Below are positions 51,120 through 64,000 of a DNA stretch of 64,000 nt, in pieces. A model generated the notes under the pieces. It worked only from the letters and a program-made list of their open reading frames with translations. It ran no database searches and had not been told where the DNA came from. Within the stretch, counting starts at the first letter, position 1; each line of letters opens with the position of its first letter. The translations under genes were made by a program, and so were the position numbers. The DNA lies in the NCBI GenBank assembly GCA_020086605.1, contig JACBWW010000045.1:4272730-4336729 (forward strand), written 5' to 3'. The DNA comes from Lanius collurio (taxonomy: Eukaryota; Chordata; Aves; Passeriformes; Laniidae).

Positions 51120-52137
51120 AAAGGAGAACCTACAGATTCCCTTTTTGCATCTTGGAGGATCAGCAGGACAAGAGAACAGAGGCACTGCATGGCCCCAGAA
51201 CCTCTCTGCAGTGCGGTGACTGAGGCTGGCTGGCTGGAGGGGCAGTCCCAAAGGGAGCACCTCTCCCATTCTCCCACCGTGTCCAGCAGTGCAGGAGCCC
51301 CCCCGATGTCCTGCACTCACACTGTCACCAAGAGACAGCAACAGGAGCAGGAAACCCTCTGTGTGCCAGGACAGGCGTCCCGTTTGGATCTGCCCTGTGA
51401 CTCCCATTGCAGAGGGATGGGCTGGCTCAGGGACAGCCAGCAAACCCAGTTTGTGTCATTGCTGCTGAAATGCTGTGCCAGCGTGGCTTGGCCTGTCAGC
51501 TGCTGCAGGTAAAGCACGAGGAAAGAATGTACACCCAGAGCAGCACAAAACACACAGCTCCCCTCCAATACTGCTGATGTTAGTTTGGCAGGCTAAGTGT
51601 TGGTGTACATTACTCCACATCCTCTTCACTGCCCAAATTCTTTCCTCATTTGAAGTGAAATGCTTGCATTATCACCCTTACTAAGATTGCACTGAAAAGT
51701 GAATGGGGATGGTTGTTTCATTGCCTTTTTTATTTTTTAGAAATAAAATTAATGTTTCCATTTGAAATAACCACACTGAGGGTTCAATAATATTTTTTTT
51801 AAAAAGATTTTTCAGGTTAGAGAGAGTTATGATTCTAATTCTCTGTTCTATTGTGAAAGGAAGATAGAAGGTAATATATTTGTTTCACAAAATTTTATGG
51901 GATTTCAGATTCTTACAATGTTCAAAAAAACCTTTTTCATAAAAATAGGCATGCAGCATGTTATATTTCTGATGGCAAAACAAATTGCTAAAAATATCAG
52001 CACACATTAAGCTGTAAAACTCATGGAAATTAGTAAGGTTCAATGGAAAATTCCTACAAATTTCTGGTTAGAAGAGTATACAAAACTCTAATCAAGCTGT
52101 GTGTTAAAATCTAAATGGACAAGTAAGTGAGAGGTTT
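51120..52137. other. Noncoding; GC-rich left part of unknown origin
   Basis: GC-rich sequence continues to about 51570 and carries open frames on both strands (for example 51039-51443 minus, overlapping 51036-51512 plus). This could be further retroelement sequence, but I cannot assign it. From about 51600 the sequence returns to AT-rich unique DNA with short homopolymers and no gene-like content. Confidence 0.6.
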
Positions 52138-52202
52138 CTATAATAATAACAACAAAACAGTAATAATAATAATAATAATAATAGTAATAATAATGATAAT
52201 AG
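52138..52202. repeat. (TAA)n microsatellite, interrupted
   Basis: Trinucleotide TAA/AAT repeats dominate, with a clean core at 52161-52184 flanked by interrupted stretches containing AAC, CAG and GAT variants. The plus-strand translation as an isoleucine run is an artefact of the repeat. The tract is likely length-variable. Confidence 0.95.
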
Positions 52203-55200
52203 CAGTGTTGGAAAACCAGCCCAGCCACAGACCTCTCCGTGGCTGCATTGAGAAATCTGTATGGATAAGGAATTTTACTGTTTTTGAGATACTCTTTGAG
52301 ATCTCCCTTTCCAAAAGCTATTGGGCTCTGGAGATTATTAACTTTTCCAGTTAATTAACCTAATTCATCATGCAATTTTAATGTCAAATGTTACACTATT
52401 CTTAACTGCCATCTCAAAGACTCCTGTAGAAATATATTAATCTTCTCATTTAACTTGTGTATTTTAGGGTTTTACTATTTCTATGTATTCTTAGGATTAT
52501 TTTTTCATATGTCTAAAACATGAACACCAGAGATTAATTTACTGATTCCCATAGGGATAGAGGCATTTGTACATATTTATGCACTGGTCAATGCCTCACA
52601 TTGTATTTAATGTTCATCTTTATTGTCTTATATACAAAATTCTACTCAACATCAATGAAATATTTAACTAATATTTTTAAAAATCAATAATGATGATATC
52701 AATTTAAGGTGAATGTCCTAATTTTATGTAAATTCTTAATCAAACACTAAAATTAACATCAATAGGATTAAATTTTCAATTTGAATTTCTCTATTTACAT
52801 CAATGGCTTTGCTTGGAAACACATCATACCTGTTTATCTAACTTAATTCCAGAACATTCTGTGCTTGAGGCCTGTTTTTTGGTGTTTTTATTGTCATTAA
52901 GGGTATAATCTCAACCTGACTGCACTGTGCCCTGCGTAGCTGAATAATAATGAAAGAACTACTGGAAAACAAAACATGCATCTCCTGCTTCATCGCTCTG
53001 TACAAACACTACAGAGAGAAATATCAAAGGTAACACGAGCTGGGTTTCAAACTGATCATGCAAGCAGAAAGTTCAGCTGTGTTCTCTAAACTTTCAAGAT
53101 GGCTCTGGGGCACCACTGCAGCACCAAGATAAAAGAGCAGAGATGATTATCTGCTCTTCTCAAAGAACACTCTACCTGGGAGATGTCAGGAGGGTTTTGG
53201 CCACGATCAGTATTTTGCAGATTAGATGTCTATCTGTAGTAGATAAAATATTTTTGTTTAAATGAAGCTTCTTTTGTTTCTCATGTGGAATTTAATTTTA
53301 AGTCTCTTGGTATTTACAACCTTGATACAATTTGTGATGTATTTTCATTCAGTTAATTTGTTTTTCTAACAAAAAAATTCCAGGAACTACTTATTTATTC
53401 ACTTCCCTTATCAAAAGCGCTCACATTGTAAATATTAATTTCTTTTTCCTACATCTGTATTTTCCCTTCTTAAATAATATCTATAAATTACAAAACAAGG
53501 GATCTCTGGGCAGACATTTCACAGAATAGATTGGACAGCAGTGAAAACCACGAATCTTTTGTGATTAAGAACAATATCCAGGTTCCTGTGGTGATGTAGT
53601 GGTATCAAACACTGCGCTAGCACATGTCCAGTCCTACCAGAGCTTTCCAGCCTGTCAACTTCAGCATGATAAAAGGACAGTGTTCTCACACTCCAGGAGG
53701 ACATTCTTCCTCTCTGAAGACTTACCTCCTGGTTGGGCAGGCTTGTGATACTTGCCTGTGGAAAATTTTCCTTTTTATCTACTTCTAATTGGCTGCTTCC
53801 CGTGGCAGAGGAGCAGCAGGGAGCTCCCCCAGGGAGCCAAGGTGGGCAGTGCTGCTGCCTGGCTGCTGATGGATCCAACAGAGCCTCCCCACCTTCCCTG
53901 GGGTTTTCAGTGCTGAGAGGAGACGCTTCTGTTTGCAGGGAAATAATTCTGGAGAGAGAGAAGCAGAGTTTAATCATCCTTTTATCTGTGAATCTCGTAC
54001 TTGTTTGCAGTAAGTTTTCTTCTGTCTGTGACAAACCCCTTGAGTTTGGCACTGTCACTTAAATTGTACTGAAAGCTGCACACAAAGCTGTTTACAGGGA
54101 TTTTTTTAATTCAGATCATTATGACCTAATGATCAAGCCATTACAGCAAAGTGCTAAAAGCAGAGGCATACCAGCAGTAAATATAGCTTGCATGTATGCC
54201 AGATTTAGTTATCTCCTGCACTCTGTGTTATTGCTACAGTGAGCAATAATGTGAATCATCTGATTAGAGTCACTAACAAAATTCTCAACATCAAAACTGA
54301 TGAAGTCAGTGAAAGCTCTGCCAGGATTTTACCTACTGTATTCAGCACAGAGTATTTGCATTTTTATGCAATGCAGGATGCAATAGCTGCTTTTCAACCA
54401 TATGCTTTTAAAAATCCAGCAAGCCCATTTTTAGCAAAATGCATTTGGATTTACAGATGTTCCAGGCTGAGCCTCTGCTCTACTCAGGAAATGCTCTTCC
54501 TGTTATTATTGCATAAAGCAATATAAAAGTTTGAACAACAGTTGTATACCTTGAGCTGCAGTGACTGGATTCTGTGTGTTTGTAGTTAAAGCTCCATAAG
54601 GGAGCCAAGCACAGAAAAATTAGAAGGAGCTTTTTATTTTTATTTGTACTTACGTTTTTATTTCTGTATTTTGCAATTAAATTCCTTGTTCAACCACATC
54701 CACAATATTACAAACCATCAGGTATCTGTGGTTTTATTGTCAGTCACCCACTGTTTTCCTGCTTGTGGAAGTCTCTTGGCTCTGACACTGGTAAATACCA
54801 CAGAACAAACTGTTTCTATATTTAAATCTATAAGCACTACATGGTTAGCAATAACTGTTACAAGTATTGATTTTATCTTTCTCAATTCAGGATAGTAATT
54901 CCATTTTCTGATTGCAACTTTGCTCAAACATTAAATTAGAAGATGTAGAAAAGCAACCCATTGTTGAAAAGTAATTTGGTATGGTTTGGGGCTTTTCTTT
55001 TTTTTTCATTTGAAAACTTGCTTAGTGCTTGTAAATCAGCAACCACATTGAAAAGCAACACACACCTGTGATGGGAGCAAAACCAAGTGATTAAGAATAA
55101 ACTGGTCTAATGTCAGCCCACTAAATGAATTGAAAATGGAAAACATGTAGCAAAAGTTAAAGAGAAAAACAAATACACAAAAAATATGGGTTCAATTTAT

Positions 55201-58200
55201 GTCACAGCCCATGTGACAGCACTGGTGAATCCCAGGCTGCAATTTTCAGGAATATTTGTGTTTGCACATCCTGTTTCCTTAGTGCCCTGTCTGTCTCAGC
55301 CTCAATCCCAGCAGCTGCTCCACAGCTGGATATTAAAGGAAAATGTCTCTGTGCCCTGGGTGACCCAAGTGCCATCATGACCTCCTACTTGGGCTGCAAT
55401 GAGGAGCCCCAACCTCACATTTGTCAATGATCCCATTCCTGGAGGTAACAGGAGCCTTTAAACCCCAGCTCTGCTCTGTCACTGAATTTTGCTTTCAGCT
55501 GCTTTTACACCCTTTGTAAATAACTTACAATGCCTTTCTTAGCCTTGAGATCCTAAACTGGAACCATAGAATTGAGCTGGGCTGTCTTCTAGTAAAGAGT
55601 GGAAAATTCATGTATTTACTGCAATGCAATTTGATTTTAGGTATTGTTTCAAACATACCCTGAGTAGATTTTGTTGATAAAACTGAAGGAATAGATTATT
55701 CATCTGTTTGACAATAGTAGAATTAATAAGATTTTAAATGGTTTTTGCATATGAATCATCCATATTTACAATTTGGTCAGTCCAAAAGTACTGATAGAAC
55801 TTCAAAACTGATTTTTATGTGGTGCAATGATCAGTTCTTCCATCAGGCACCTCCCATAAATGGATGAAACAGTGTGATTACATGAAGCTCCTTCAGAAGC
55901 AAAATTGGTATTTAAATAAATCTGTAGCGGAATTAGCAGCTCTTGAAAGTGAAGGAAGAGACACCAAAATTCCCATCTTTTTCACAAACACCGTCTGGGA
56001 CTACAAGCTTCTAAAAATTATTTACCATAATTATATGTCAGAAGAAAATTGAGCAAAAGTTGTTCTAAAAGTGCAGCTCTTGGCACCAACAGACAGAAGA
56101 GCTGTGCCATGGACACCTAACAAGTCATAACCAAATATTTCCAGCTAATGGTGAAGTTATAGATTTGGAAGTATTTATAGTAACCAGAAAGCATTTTTCT
56201 AACCCTAACATGAAGATAATATTTCCAGTTAAAGTACCATAGGCCACAATTATATGTGCTTTTAAATGACAATAAGCAATCTGAAAGACTATTACCCTAC
56301 AGCAGTGGTGTCTTTAATTTAATTAAAATAGAACTGTGACATGCTTGACCTTATAAATAACATTGATGAAATAATTTAAAATATTATTTGAATGTCATAG
56401 TGATAATAGCAGCCTAACTGGACCCATAACTAATACAAACTATGAAATTCTGCTATTCTACTCAGGGTCTGGAAGAACGTCAGCAGAAAGAGTAAGTTAA
56501 ATGTCCTCTTTGACCCTATCTCTGCACCAGAGTATGACAAATTAAAGACATAAAATGTTTAAATGACAGATAGGGTACACACAGTCTTTCTCCAAAAATA
56601 ACAGGAGAAAAATTAACTTTTCTGCATTGTGGATCCAGAACTATTAGCTGTGGAATGTTAAGGAATTGACATGTGCTCCCATTGACTTTAGTAGTACAGG
56701 ATCTGTATTTCAGCCAAGTAATTTATAACTCTTTTTATTAATAATGACAACTGACAGTATATCAGCTCCACTGCAATAAGAATCACTGGTTGCTCACAGA
56801 AACTCGGTGCTTATAAAACCTCTGACAGAAACCCACTTGTTCTGCTCACAACTACCTTGTGCCTGCTCCTTCCTCTCATTAACCACTCTCCTCTCTCTGC
56901 TTCACACTTGATTTCTTCTTTCAGGGCCTTTTCTTTTTTGAATACAAAAATAAGATTTATATAAAAAAACCCTCAAAATATCCACTCCTTCAAAATCTCT
57001 AAAGGCAAATCTCAGATGCTGAGGGGTTTAGTAAGGTGAAAAAAAGAGGTTTTCTTTGTTTGCATTCACTGCTTATTAACGAGGTCCTTCAACATCCCCA
57101 TTTGTAATAACCACACATTCTGCAAACAAAAAAGCCACAAGCTGTCTGGAAGTGTTCATGGAACTCCACGCTGGCTTTTATATTCACTGTAAAATCCAGA
57201 TTACAACTGAATGAAAATAGAAGCAAATACAACATTTATGAGAAATAAAAAGGTAAGGGCACTCTGCATTATCAAAACAAAGGAATGAAAGAGCTGTAGC
57301 CTGTCAGATAGGTGGCATTTTAAAGGCAGTGGAAGAGTAGCAGCAATGAAAGGTAATAAACTGGAGGAGAGGTATTTTCATTAGTGTGAGATCCACACTC
57401 GTTTGACAGCTCAGCAGACTGTGGGCCTGTATGGGAAAGGTTTCACTGAATTCAGGGGACTGCACTCAGCAATCCTGGACAGAATTGGTGTCTCACACTC
57501 TTTGTGCCACCCTCAAGGACAGAATCTGCTGCACAGCACTCACAGGTCTGGTTGGCAGCACAGGTCTGCAGCCTCTTCTTGCTTTTTCTTGCTTTGGGTG
57601 GGATTATCTAATAATAAAATCAGGGGCACATGCATTGACTGCAACAGTGCAAGGGAGAGGCTCAGATGGCCCCAAACATCCTCAGTGTTCCTGATCCACC
57701 ATCCTGGCCTCTGTGGCACCAGGTAGTGTTGATTTGGGTTAATAAATTCAAGCTCTGAGCTTCAAACATCCAGTTATGTTATTTCTATACCCCAAGGCTT
57801 TTTTGGCTGTGCTTTATGGCTTCACAGAGAATTGTTCCTCGGTACCTTCAATAATTCAGAGTTCTAAAGAGCTGCTATAGGTAGGGCCCAGCAGAGGGGA
57901 AGTAAGGACACCATGGCTTTATCTGTGATGCTAATGAGACACAAACACGTTTTCCCCCCAGTGATTTAACTAACACCTAACAGCATGGCACTGTCAGATC
58001 CTGGGGAAGGCATCAGTATTTTTCCCTCTGTACAGAGTCAGAGTCAGCATTGCCCTTGTTTAAGTTATCTCATGTTGAAGCTACTTTTTCTCCTTAATAT
58101 TTACTTGTGTACTTTTTATTTAAAGAATAGCTTTATACAAAATCACAGCAAAGCTCACCAGAAACAAAAAAGGTCAATTCAACAGAGACAGGAACTTATT

Positions 58201-61200
58201 TGACTATAAGAATTTTTAATATGAAAATATTTTCAACGCTGTTGATTTTCTCAAGCAATGGTTTTTGAGAATTACGTACCAAAGTGCCAAAGGTTCTTTA
58301 AGTACTCAGGCTTAAAATTTGAGTTTTCAATTAGCATGACAATGGTGTCAGTGTTAATAACCACCAACCAGAATTAAAGAGGACATCCTGAGGCTCTGGG
58401 AAAACCAAATGTCTTGATGCATAAGAATTTCAAGCATATTACATAGACATCTAAAAAGATTTTAAAAAATAAACAAAAAAGTGGGAAAATGCCTAAAATA
58501 TACAGGCATCTAAACACTTTTGTTTGGCTTTTCATATTGATTTTCTACTTGTATTTTTCTTCTTTTTAAACCATTATAGAACTTCCTTTTGCTACCTGTT
58601 GTGTCTCTTTGTCCACTGACTTGGTGACTTAACTCCCTTTTTCATTCACTGACCATGCCTTGGTGTTTTGTTTCCCTTTTGAGACAGCCCAAACACAAGA
58701 TATTCTCCACCCTTCTCTAAGTACTTAAATGTTCACTAGCAACTGAATTAATTACTGCCTTCTTCATGGACTTCTTTCCTTTCTCCAAAATTTTCTAAAA
58801 TAAACACTTCTTTCTTTTTCTCTTTCATCAACAAAGGCTCTGGTCTCAGCTTTTTTGTTGCTTTTGTTTATCTTAGGCTTTACACTCATTATGTTAATTT
58901 AGTTGTTATTGAAGTACCAGTATGCAGACAATACAATAAACTGGGAAAAAAAGAAGTGCTTCTTGGTGTATTTGTTTCATATTTTTATCTTATCTCTTTA
59001 AGAAAACAAGATAAGTGCTTTTATCAGATCTATCCTTGAAATAATTCTGAAATTATTCACCAATATCAAGCACATTAGAAGCTGGAAAAGAAAAGTCTCA
59101 AAGGGTCTCAAAGGGAGCTTTATGGGAATCAGTGGCTACGAGGAGTAGGAGATGTCAGTCAGTCCTTGCAGTGAAAGAAGACAAATGGATCTTAAGCCAT
59201 CAACTCTCCAGTCCACCTAAATGTACTGGCCAGCCACTGCATCCCTCCTCCATCCTGATCATTTCCCAGTGGGATCACTGGGAAGATGGAAATGCAGATG
59301 GGCAGAAAGGGCAAGGTAAACCTTTTCTGCACAGGTCAGCTCTCTAGTTGGGTGCAGAGGGCTCTTTGTACACATGCACAGATAAATCTGGCTGTCCATC
59401 TGTCCAACAGGTTAAAAATTATTTCAGAGTAAAATATTATCTGAGAAAAACTAAGGAAATGAATTTTAAGAAGGAAATGCACAAAAGATTGTGTGCAAAA
59501 CTTATAAAGAAACCCTGACTTAAGCCAAACAATTCCCAGCTGATAGCTTCATTGATTTTAGGAGATGAAAGGCTTTTAATAAGGTGGAAAGAAAGAAAAA
59601 ACACATTTCACACAAAAGCTATAGGGAGAGAGTAATAAATAGGCATTTTTCCCACAGCCATGACTGAATTAACTTAAACTGGGTCCAGGTATCTGAACTC
59701 ACAGAGTGATAAGCAAATTACTGAGAACTCCTCCAATTAATTCCCTCGTTGCTTTAGGGGCAATGCTTGTTTCTGCTGTTCTGGAACTATTACAAAATTA
59801 GGTATTTTTTAACTGACTCCATACAATTACAGTATTAATGTTCCTCTTTGGGTTAAAAGTCTTGTATGGATTTGCATACAGAACTCCTCTGCAAAACATC
59901 ATCTCTCTGTGCAAAGGTGCTTCTCTCTGGGGCTCTGTGTCCTATTTTGACAAAAAACCTTTGTGCAAACACTGAAGCTGGATTATGAGCACCTACCAGC
60001 AGTTATTAAAGATTGGAGAGAGGCAAGACATTTACTCCTGCCTCCAAAAGTGTAAACCCATTTCTCTCCATTCCAAAATTCAAAATGGACTCTGAGAACC
60101 TTTGGCTGCCCCATTCCCACTGATCACCACGGACAGAGCTGTGCCCATTCCAACCCCTTTGCAGCAGCTCCACCTTTCCAGTTCCTTATGAAAGGACTTG
60201 GAATGCAACAGCATGTCGTGGAAAGGGACATCTTACAATGGAAGAAGTTGGTGGTTCTCCTTGCAAGTCTCCTGTATTTTCTCTAGAGTCAGCAGAGTGC
60301 CTTGTGAAGCACTCTGGAAGGCCTCGGTCCTGTGTCTACCACAACTGTTCCCTACACAAATACCTGCTCTTTTTTCTCTAAATTTTCCACCAAAACAGTT
60401 CCTCACTCAGACAATTCTGGATACAATTATCAGCAGCTGATACCATCCCTCGTACCCATCCACAACCTGAAATTATTTATATTTATTCAGTACAAAGTGT
60501 TTTGGCTCTGGGCTTACCCTGAGAGCCAGGGTTGACAAATACATCAATTTTGTTACAAAGGTGGTTTTTCAAGCCCCATGTCTGTTTGCTAGGTACCACA
60601 TTACTAAAACATTAATGCCCTTTTGGAAGCCAGAAGTGCTGGAAGGAAAAGAAATTGCCAGTCTGGTGGAATCTTTGTTTAAATTCAGCTACCGAATCCA
60701 GCCTGGTGACACTGCATAGCTAAAACGCTTTGCCTGAAAGCTGATATTTTGTTTGTGCCAGTTTGTGCCACCCCACCATCAGGGGGTTATTTATTAGTTT
60801 TGGCCATTGTTTTTGGTGGTGAATTAAAGTTTGCCCGAGTTTGTTGTGTGTGTGATGTTTTCCTGTAGCTCTGTGACCAAAGCTGGGCAGAAACAGAGAT
60901 TCCTGCTGGAAGGAGATGCTGGAAGGTCACACCTCAGTGTGAGAGAGCTGTGAGGACCCACCTGGTGTGGAAGAGATGGTGGAAAACTGACACTGAACAA
61001 AGGAACATAAAACAGCCTGAAGGAAGGAATGTGAGATTTGATGAGCACAAGACAAATCAAACACAGAGCTGCTTGCTCTGAGTGTCTCTGGGATCCAAAG
61101 CATCTGCATTCTGCTGCAGTCCAGCTCACTGAGATCCCACACAGCCATAATCGAGCCTTTTCCTTATTTACCATTTCCTGAGCTAGATACCAAGAAATTT

Positions 61201-63247
61201 AGAAAGGGGTATTTTCATTTTTGTGTAACAGACATGTAAGAGCAGAGACAGTCCCCCTAAGAGCTGGAGAGCAGACCTGCCCAGCAACTTCTTTTAATTT
61301 TCAGGCTTGTCACTTGACTCCTTTCCAATGCATTCAAGATGTGTCATGTTGATTTTAGATCATTTGAGTGTCTTGAAATCTCATGTGGAACAAAGCCAGC
61401 ACACACCATACAGAATATTTGCATTGCAGCATTAGAGATGTTGTCATTATGAATGGAAATGTTATCTAAAAGCTCTAAAAGCTGAAAAGCTCTTGGTGGG
61501 GGGAGGCTGTTTAACTCTCATGATTTAGGGCTTGTAAATACTCAAATATTAAATAGAATATAACAATTGAAAAGCTCAAAGAAAAAAAATGTTAAATTTT
61601 CTTATGTCTAATACACCTTTTATTGCTAGAACAGAAATTCAAATTAAATTATGTGGAATCCAAAGCAGGAAAAAAAAATAGCATTTTATGAATAAAAGAC
61701 CTTTTAATTTTTGTCCCATATATTTTTTTTTCCATGGTATGGACACATCAGATATGGTCATGAGGTATTGAGTCCTGGAAGTACAAGATAGATTTATTTT
61801 TATGATTTTGGGTCTTCTGTCTTTCTGTTTGCATAAATGGAGTTAATAGTCATTAAAGAAGCTAAGCAAAAGAGATCTTCAGATAAATTAAAAAAATATT
61901 AGCTAAATCTAGCTCTTAGCATTGGATGATTTATTGAAAACAACCATGTTTGTAAGCTACTTATTGGACTTAAATTGTATTTAATATTGACTTTCCATTC
62001 TATCTTAAAATATTTGGACATGACATAAACTTTAATTCCGTGATCAATAGCTTCAGTTTAGTCAGAAATGTCACCATGTCTTGAGGGAGTAGGAGTTTAT
62101 TTAAGTAAACATGAAGGTAAACCCTGAAACAGGAAATCTCCTTCATCTTTCATAAATATTTCACTTTGTTTCATCAGCTGTGCTAAAGAGATTAATTGTT
62201 AGCACTGTTAATTCTCCTCCTCACTCCGTACAACTCCGGGATCACGCTGTGATTATCAGTGGTCAGCCAAAAGCAGCTCATTCCAGAATGTTCCATCTGA
62301 CTTCAGAATTGTTCAGAGAGCTCTAACCAGGATGGAAAACCTTGTGAAGATTATTGTGTATGTTTTTACTTTCTGTCTCCAAAATTACCAAGGAGACAGT
62401 AACAGCAGTAAGAAAGCTCACAGTATTCTCCCTGGGAGCTACTTTGGCACCAAACTGTCAATTTTTGGCTTTTAAAGAGACTGTGACCAAGAACAAGTGA
62501 TTGCTCAGACGTATGGTTTTAATATCATTCTTTATGTGAGAGATTCCAGAGACTATAGCTGGGATTAGGGCCCAGAATTTGCATCAGGATGATAAATCCA
62601 CCTCGTTTTCTGGAGCAAAGAGAACTTTTTTTGTTTGGGATTTACAGTTCAATGACAAATGACTGATTTTATCCTGCTGCTCCCCCACAGGGACACAGTT
62701 GAAAAATATGTAAAAATTTATGTGTAAACTTTTATAAAGCTTGGTTTGAAAACATGCTGTTTCATATTCCCAAATTTTCCACATTTTTGGCATAAAAATA
62801 AATTTTGATCAAAATTTACAGAAAAATGTGTATTTGGTTATCTAAGCATGAACTGAAATGCTGAATGAAATAATGCCAGTTGTTGGACAACCCTATCTCC
62901 TGTGATTACTGTCAAATATGAATTCTTCTTTAACCAGGTCAAACAGAAGAAAAATAAGTCTGAGGGATGGTTATAGGATTTTCACTGTTCATTTGAAATA
63001 CATAAAATTGTCAGTCTATAAATGCACTTTTTTTTTCTTTAACGCTCAATGGGAATTCACCACTGACTTCCTGAAGGAGTAGCACTTAATGCCATTAAAA
63101 TGCTACTTTCCTCCTAGCAGGACCTCAAATCTCAGCCTATTGTGTGCTCTTGTCTCAAGAGAAAGTCAGAAAACCAGAGGAGGTTTCAGGAATACTTATT
63201 TCCAAATAAACCTTGCTGTTCTGAGGCCTTCCCACTTACAGCATGTT
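52203..63247. other. Long AT-rich noncoding stretch, no gene recognised
   Basis: The largest open frame is 179 codons on the minus strand (53519-54058). It has no recognisable domain, and a 109-codon plus-strand frame overlaps it. A 62-codon plus frame at 55864-56052 looks mildly protein-like but matches nothing I know. A GC-richer patch at 57400-57720 has two overlapping plus frames of 87 and 107 codons. Minor 10-bp direct duplications occur at 59096-59115 and 60751-60770. I see no tRNA, CR1 or LTR that I can name. Confidence 0.6.
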
Positions 63248-63355
63248 AAAATATAACACTGAATTACCTCTTAAATGTCCATAAGAGGAGAAAAGTTAGT
63301 GAAAATATAACACTGAATTACCTCTTAAATGTCCATAAGAGGAGAAAAGTTAGTG
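63248..63355. repeat. Perfect 54-bp tandem duplication
   Basis: Positions 63248-63301 and 63302-63355 are identical over all 54 bases. The unit starts AAAATATAACACTGAATTAC and ends AAAAGTTAGTG. Perfect identity means a recent duplication or an assembly or haplotype artefact. The unit is AT-rich and has no coding content. There are only two copies, with no third partial copy. Confidence 0.97.
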
Positions 63356-64000
63356 ACACTGTAAGGTAAGGAGAAAAAAGTGTTTTAGGCAAAAAGCAGG
63401 AGTATTTTTCTCAGGATGTGTAATGAGAAGTACATTTAAACAGCCAACAGGGCCACTGCAGCCTCAGCTGAGGGAGCCTGCACAGCCCTGGAGCACCCAC
63501 AGAAACATCACCCCAAATGTGCCCATCTGTCCCACAGCTGTAAAGTGCCATCTCTCTCTCCCTAAGCTGCAGAAAATACAGGACAGAGTACAAAGGTACC
63601 TGATCAGATGGGTTTTGATACTTTGTGGAGGTGTTTGGAGCTGCCATGCAGAGTTATTGCTCTTGTGACCTTCTCCAAGCCCATGGAGAAGCATCTCCAA
63701 ACTGCCTGGAGTTGTGTCTGGGTCCCTCCTGGAGCCTTTGCTGTGATGCCAAATTCATTGCAGGCTGTTCAGAGTGGTATGTTTTTGTTAATAGTGCTGT
63801 CAAGGAGACAATAAGCAAGAAACAGCACTTCAAAACTAAGCTAGGGAGAGTTCAACCGAATGGAATTTTATCAGAAAATGTCTTTTTCCCAAGGTAGGGT
63901 TTTCAGAAGGCAATTTCTGCTGAATTCCTGATCCTATACCTAATATATCTGATAATTCAACCTTTAGATGCAAGCACTCAGATTGCTTTCTAGCATAGGG
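63356..64000. other. Noncoding sequence, no gene recognised
   Basis: Overlapping frames of about 70 to 90 codons are open on both strands between 63411 and 63897 in a GC-richer patch and match no protein I recognise. The window ends in AT-rich sequence without an identifiable feature. Confidence 0.65.

Noticed and set aside
53580..53650. tRNA-like stretch containing GATGTAGTGGTATC, similar to an A box
   Set aside because: There is no convincing B box or acceptor-stem pairing at the required spacing. It is at best a chance match or a fully decayed remnant.
55864..56052. 62-codon plus-strand frame with protein-like composition
   Set aside because: It is short and unrecognised, has no splice context or poly-A tail of a retrogene, and is within chance expectation for this sequence.

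Overview
This window looks like noncoding, AT-rich bird DNA. The evidence is the 3' ends of three CR1 LINE copies, which are the usual avian retroposon, and two fragments that resemble the ERV-L-type LTRs common in songbirds. A passerine is therefore the best guess. The organism call comes from recognising repeat families and not from any gene. Nothing looks bacterial, archaeal, plasmid or phage: there are no operon-like runs of genes, no ribosome binding sites, no CRISPR arrays and no rRNA or tRNA genes.

I found no protein-coding gene I can defend. The longest open frames run from about 130 to 200 codons. They sit in short GC-rich patches where stop codons are rare, several are open on both strands, and none shows a family or domain I recognise. 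The window is either a gene desert or part of a very long intron, and the sequence alone cannot decide which.

Layout: 1-26.9 kb is AT-rich unique sequence with a poly-T/TTTTG tract (3.48 kb), an 18-bp x3 repeat (6.68 kb), an isolated splice-acceptor-like pyrimidine tract (14.3 kb) and a conserved-element-like stretch (17.25 kb). An LTR fragment lies at 27.1 kb. A 41-bp x5 minisatellite, nearly invariant and open in all three forward frames, lies at 31.34 kb. CR1 tails lie at 35.14 kb (minus) and 36.64 kb (plus), on either side of a stretch that resembles a developmental enhancer (35.94-36.24 kb). A 31-bp sequence occurs twice, identical and in the same orientation, at 38.41 and 40.74 kb. A second enhancer-like stretch with a homeodomain-type palindrome lies at 44.64 kb. 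A CR1 copy followed by an LTR-like, GC-rich fragment fills 50.2-51.1 kb, a TAA microsatellite lies at 52.14 kb, and a perfect 54-bp tandem duplication lies at 63.25 kb.

No genes can be shown to work together here. The items most worth following up are the unexplained 31-bp duplicated core, the homogeneous minisatellite and the two enhancer-like stretches. I saw no convincing undescribed biological system.
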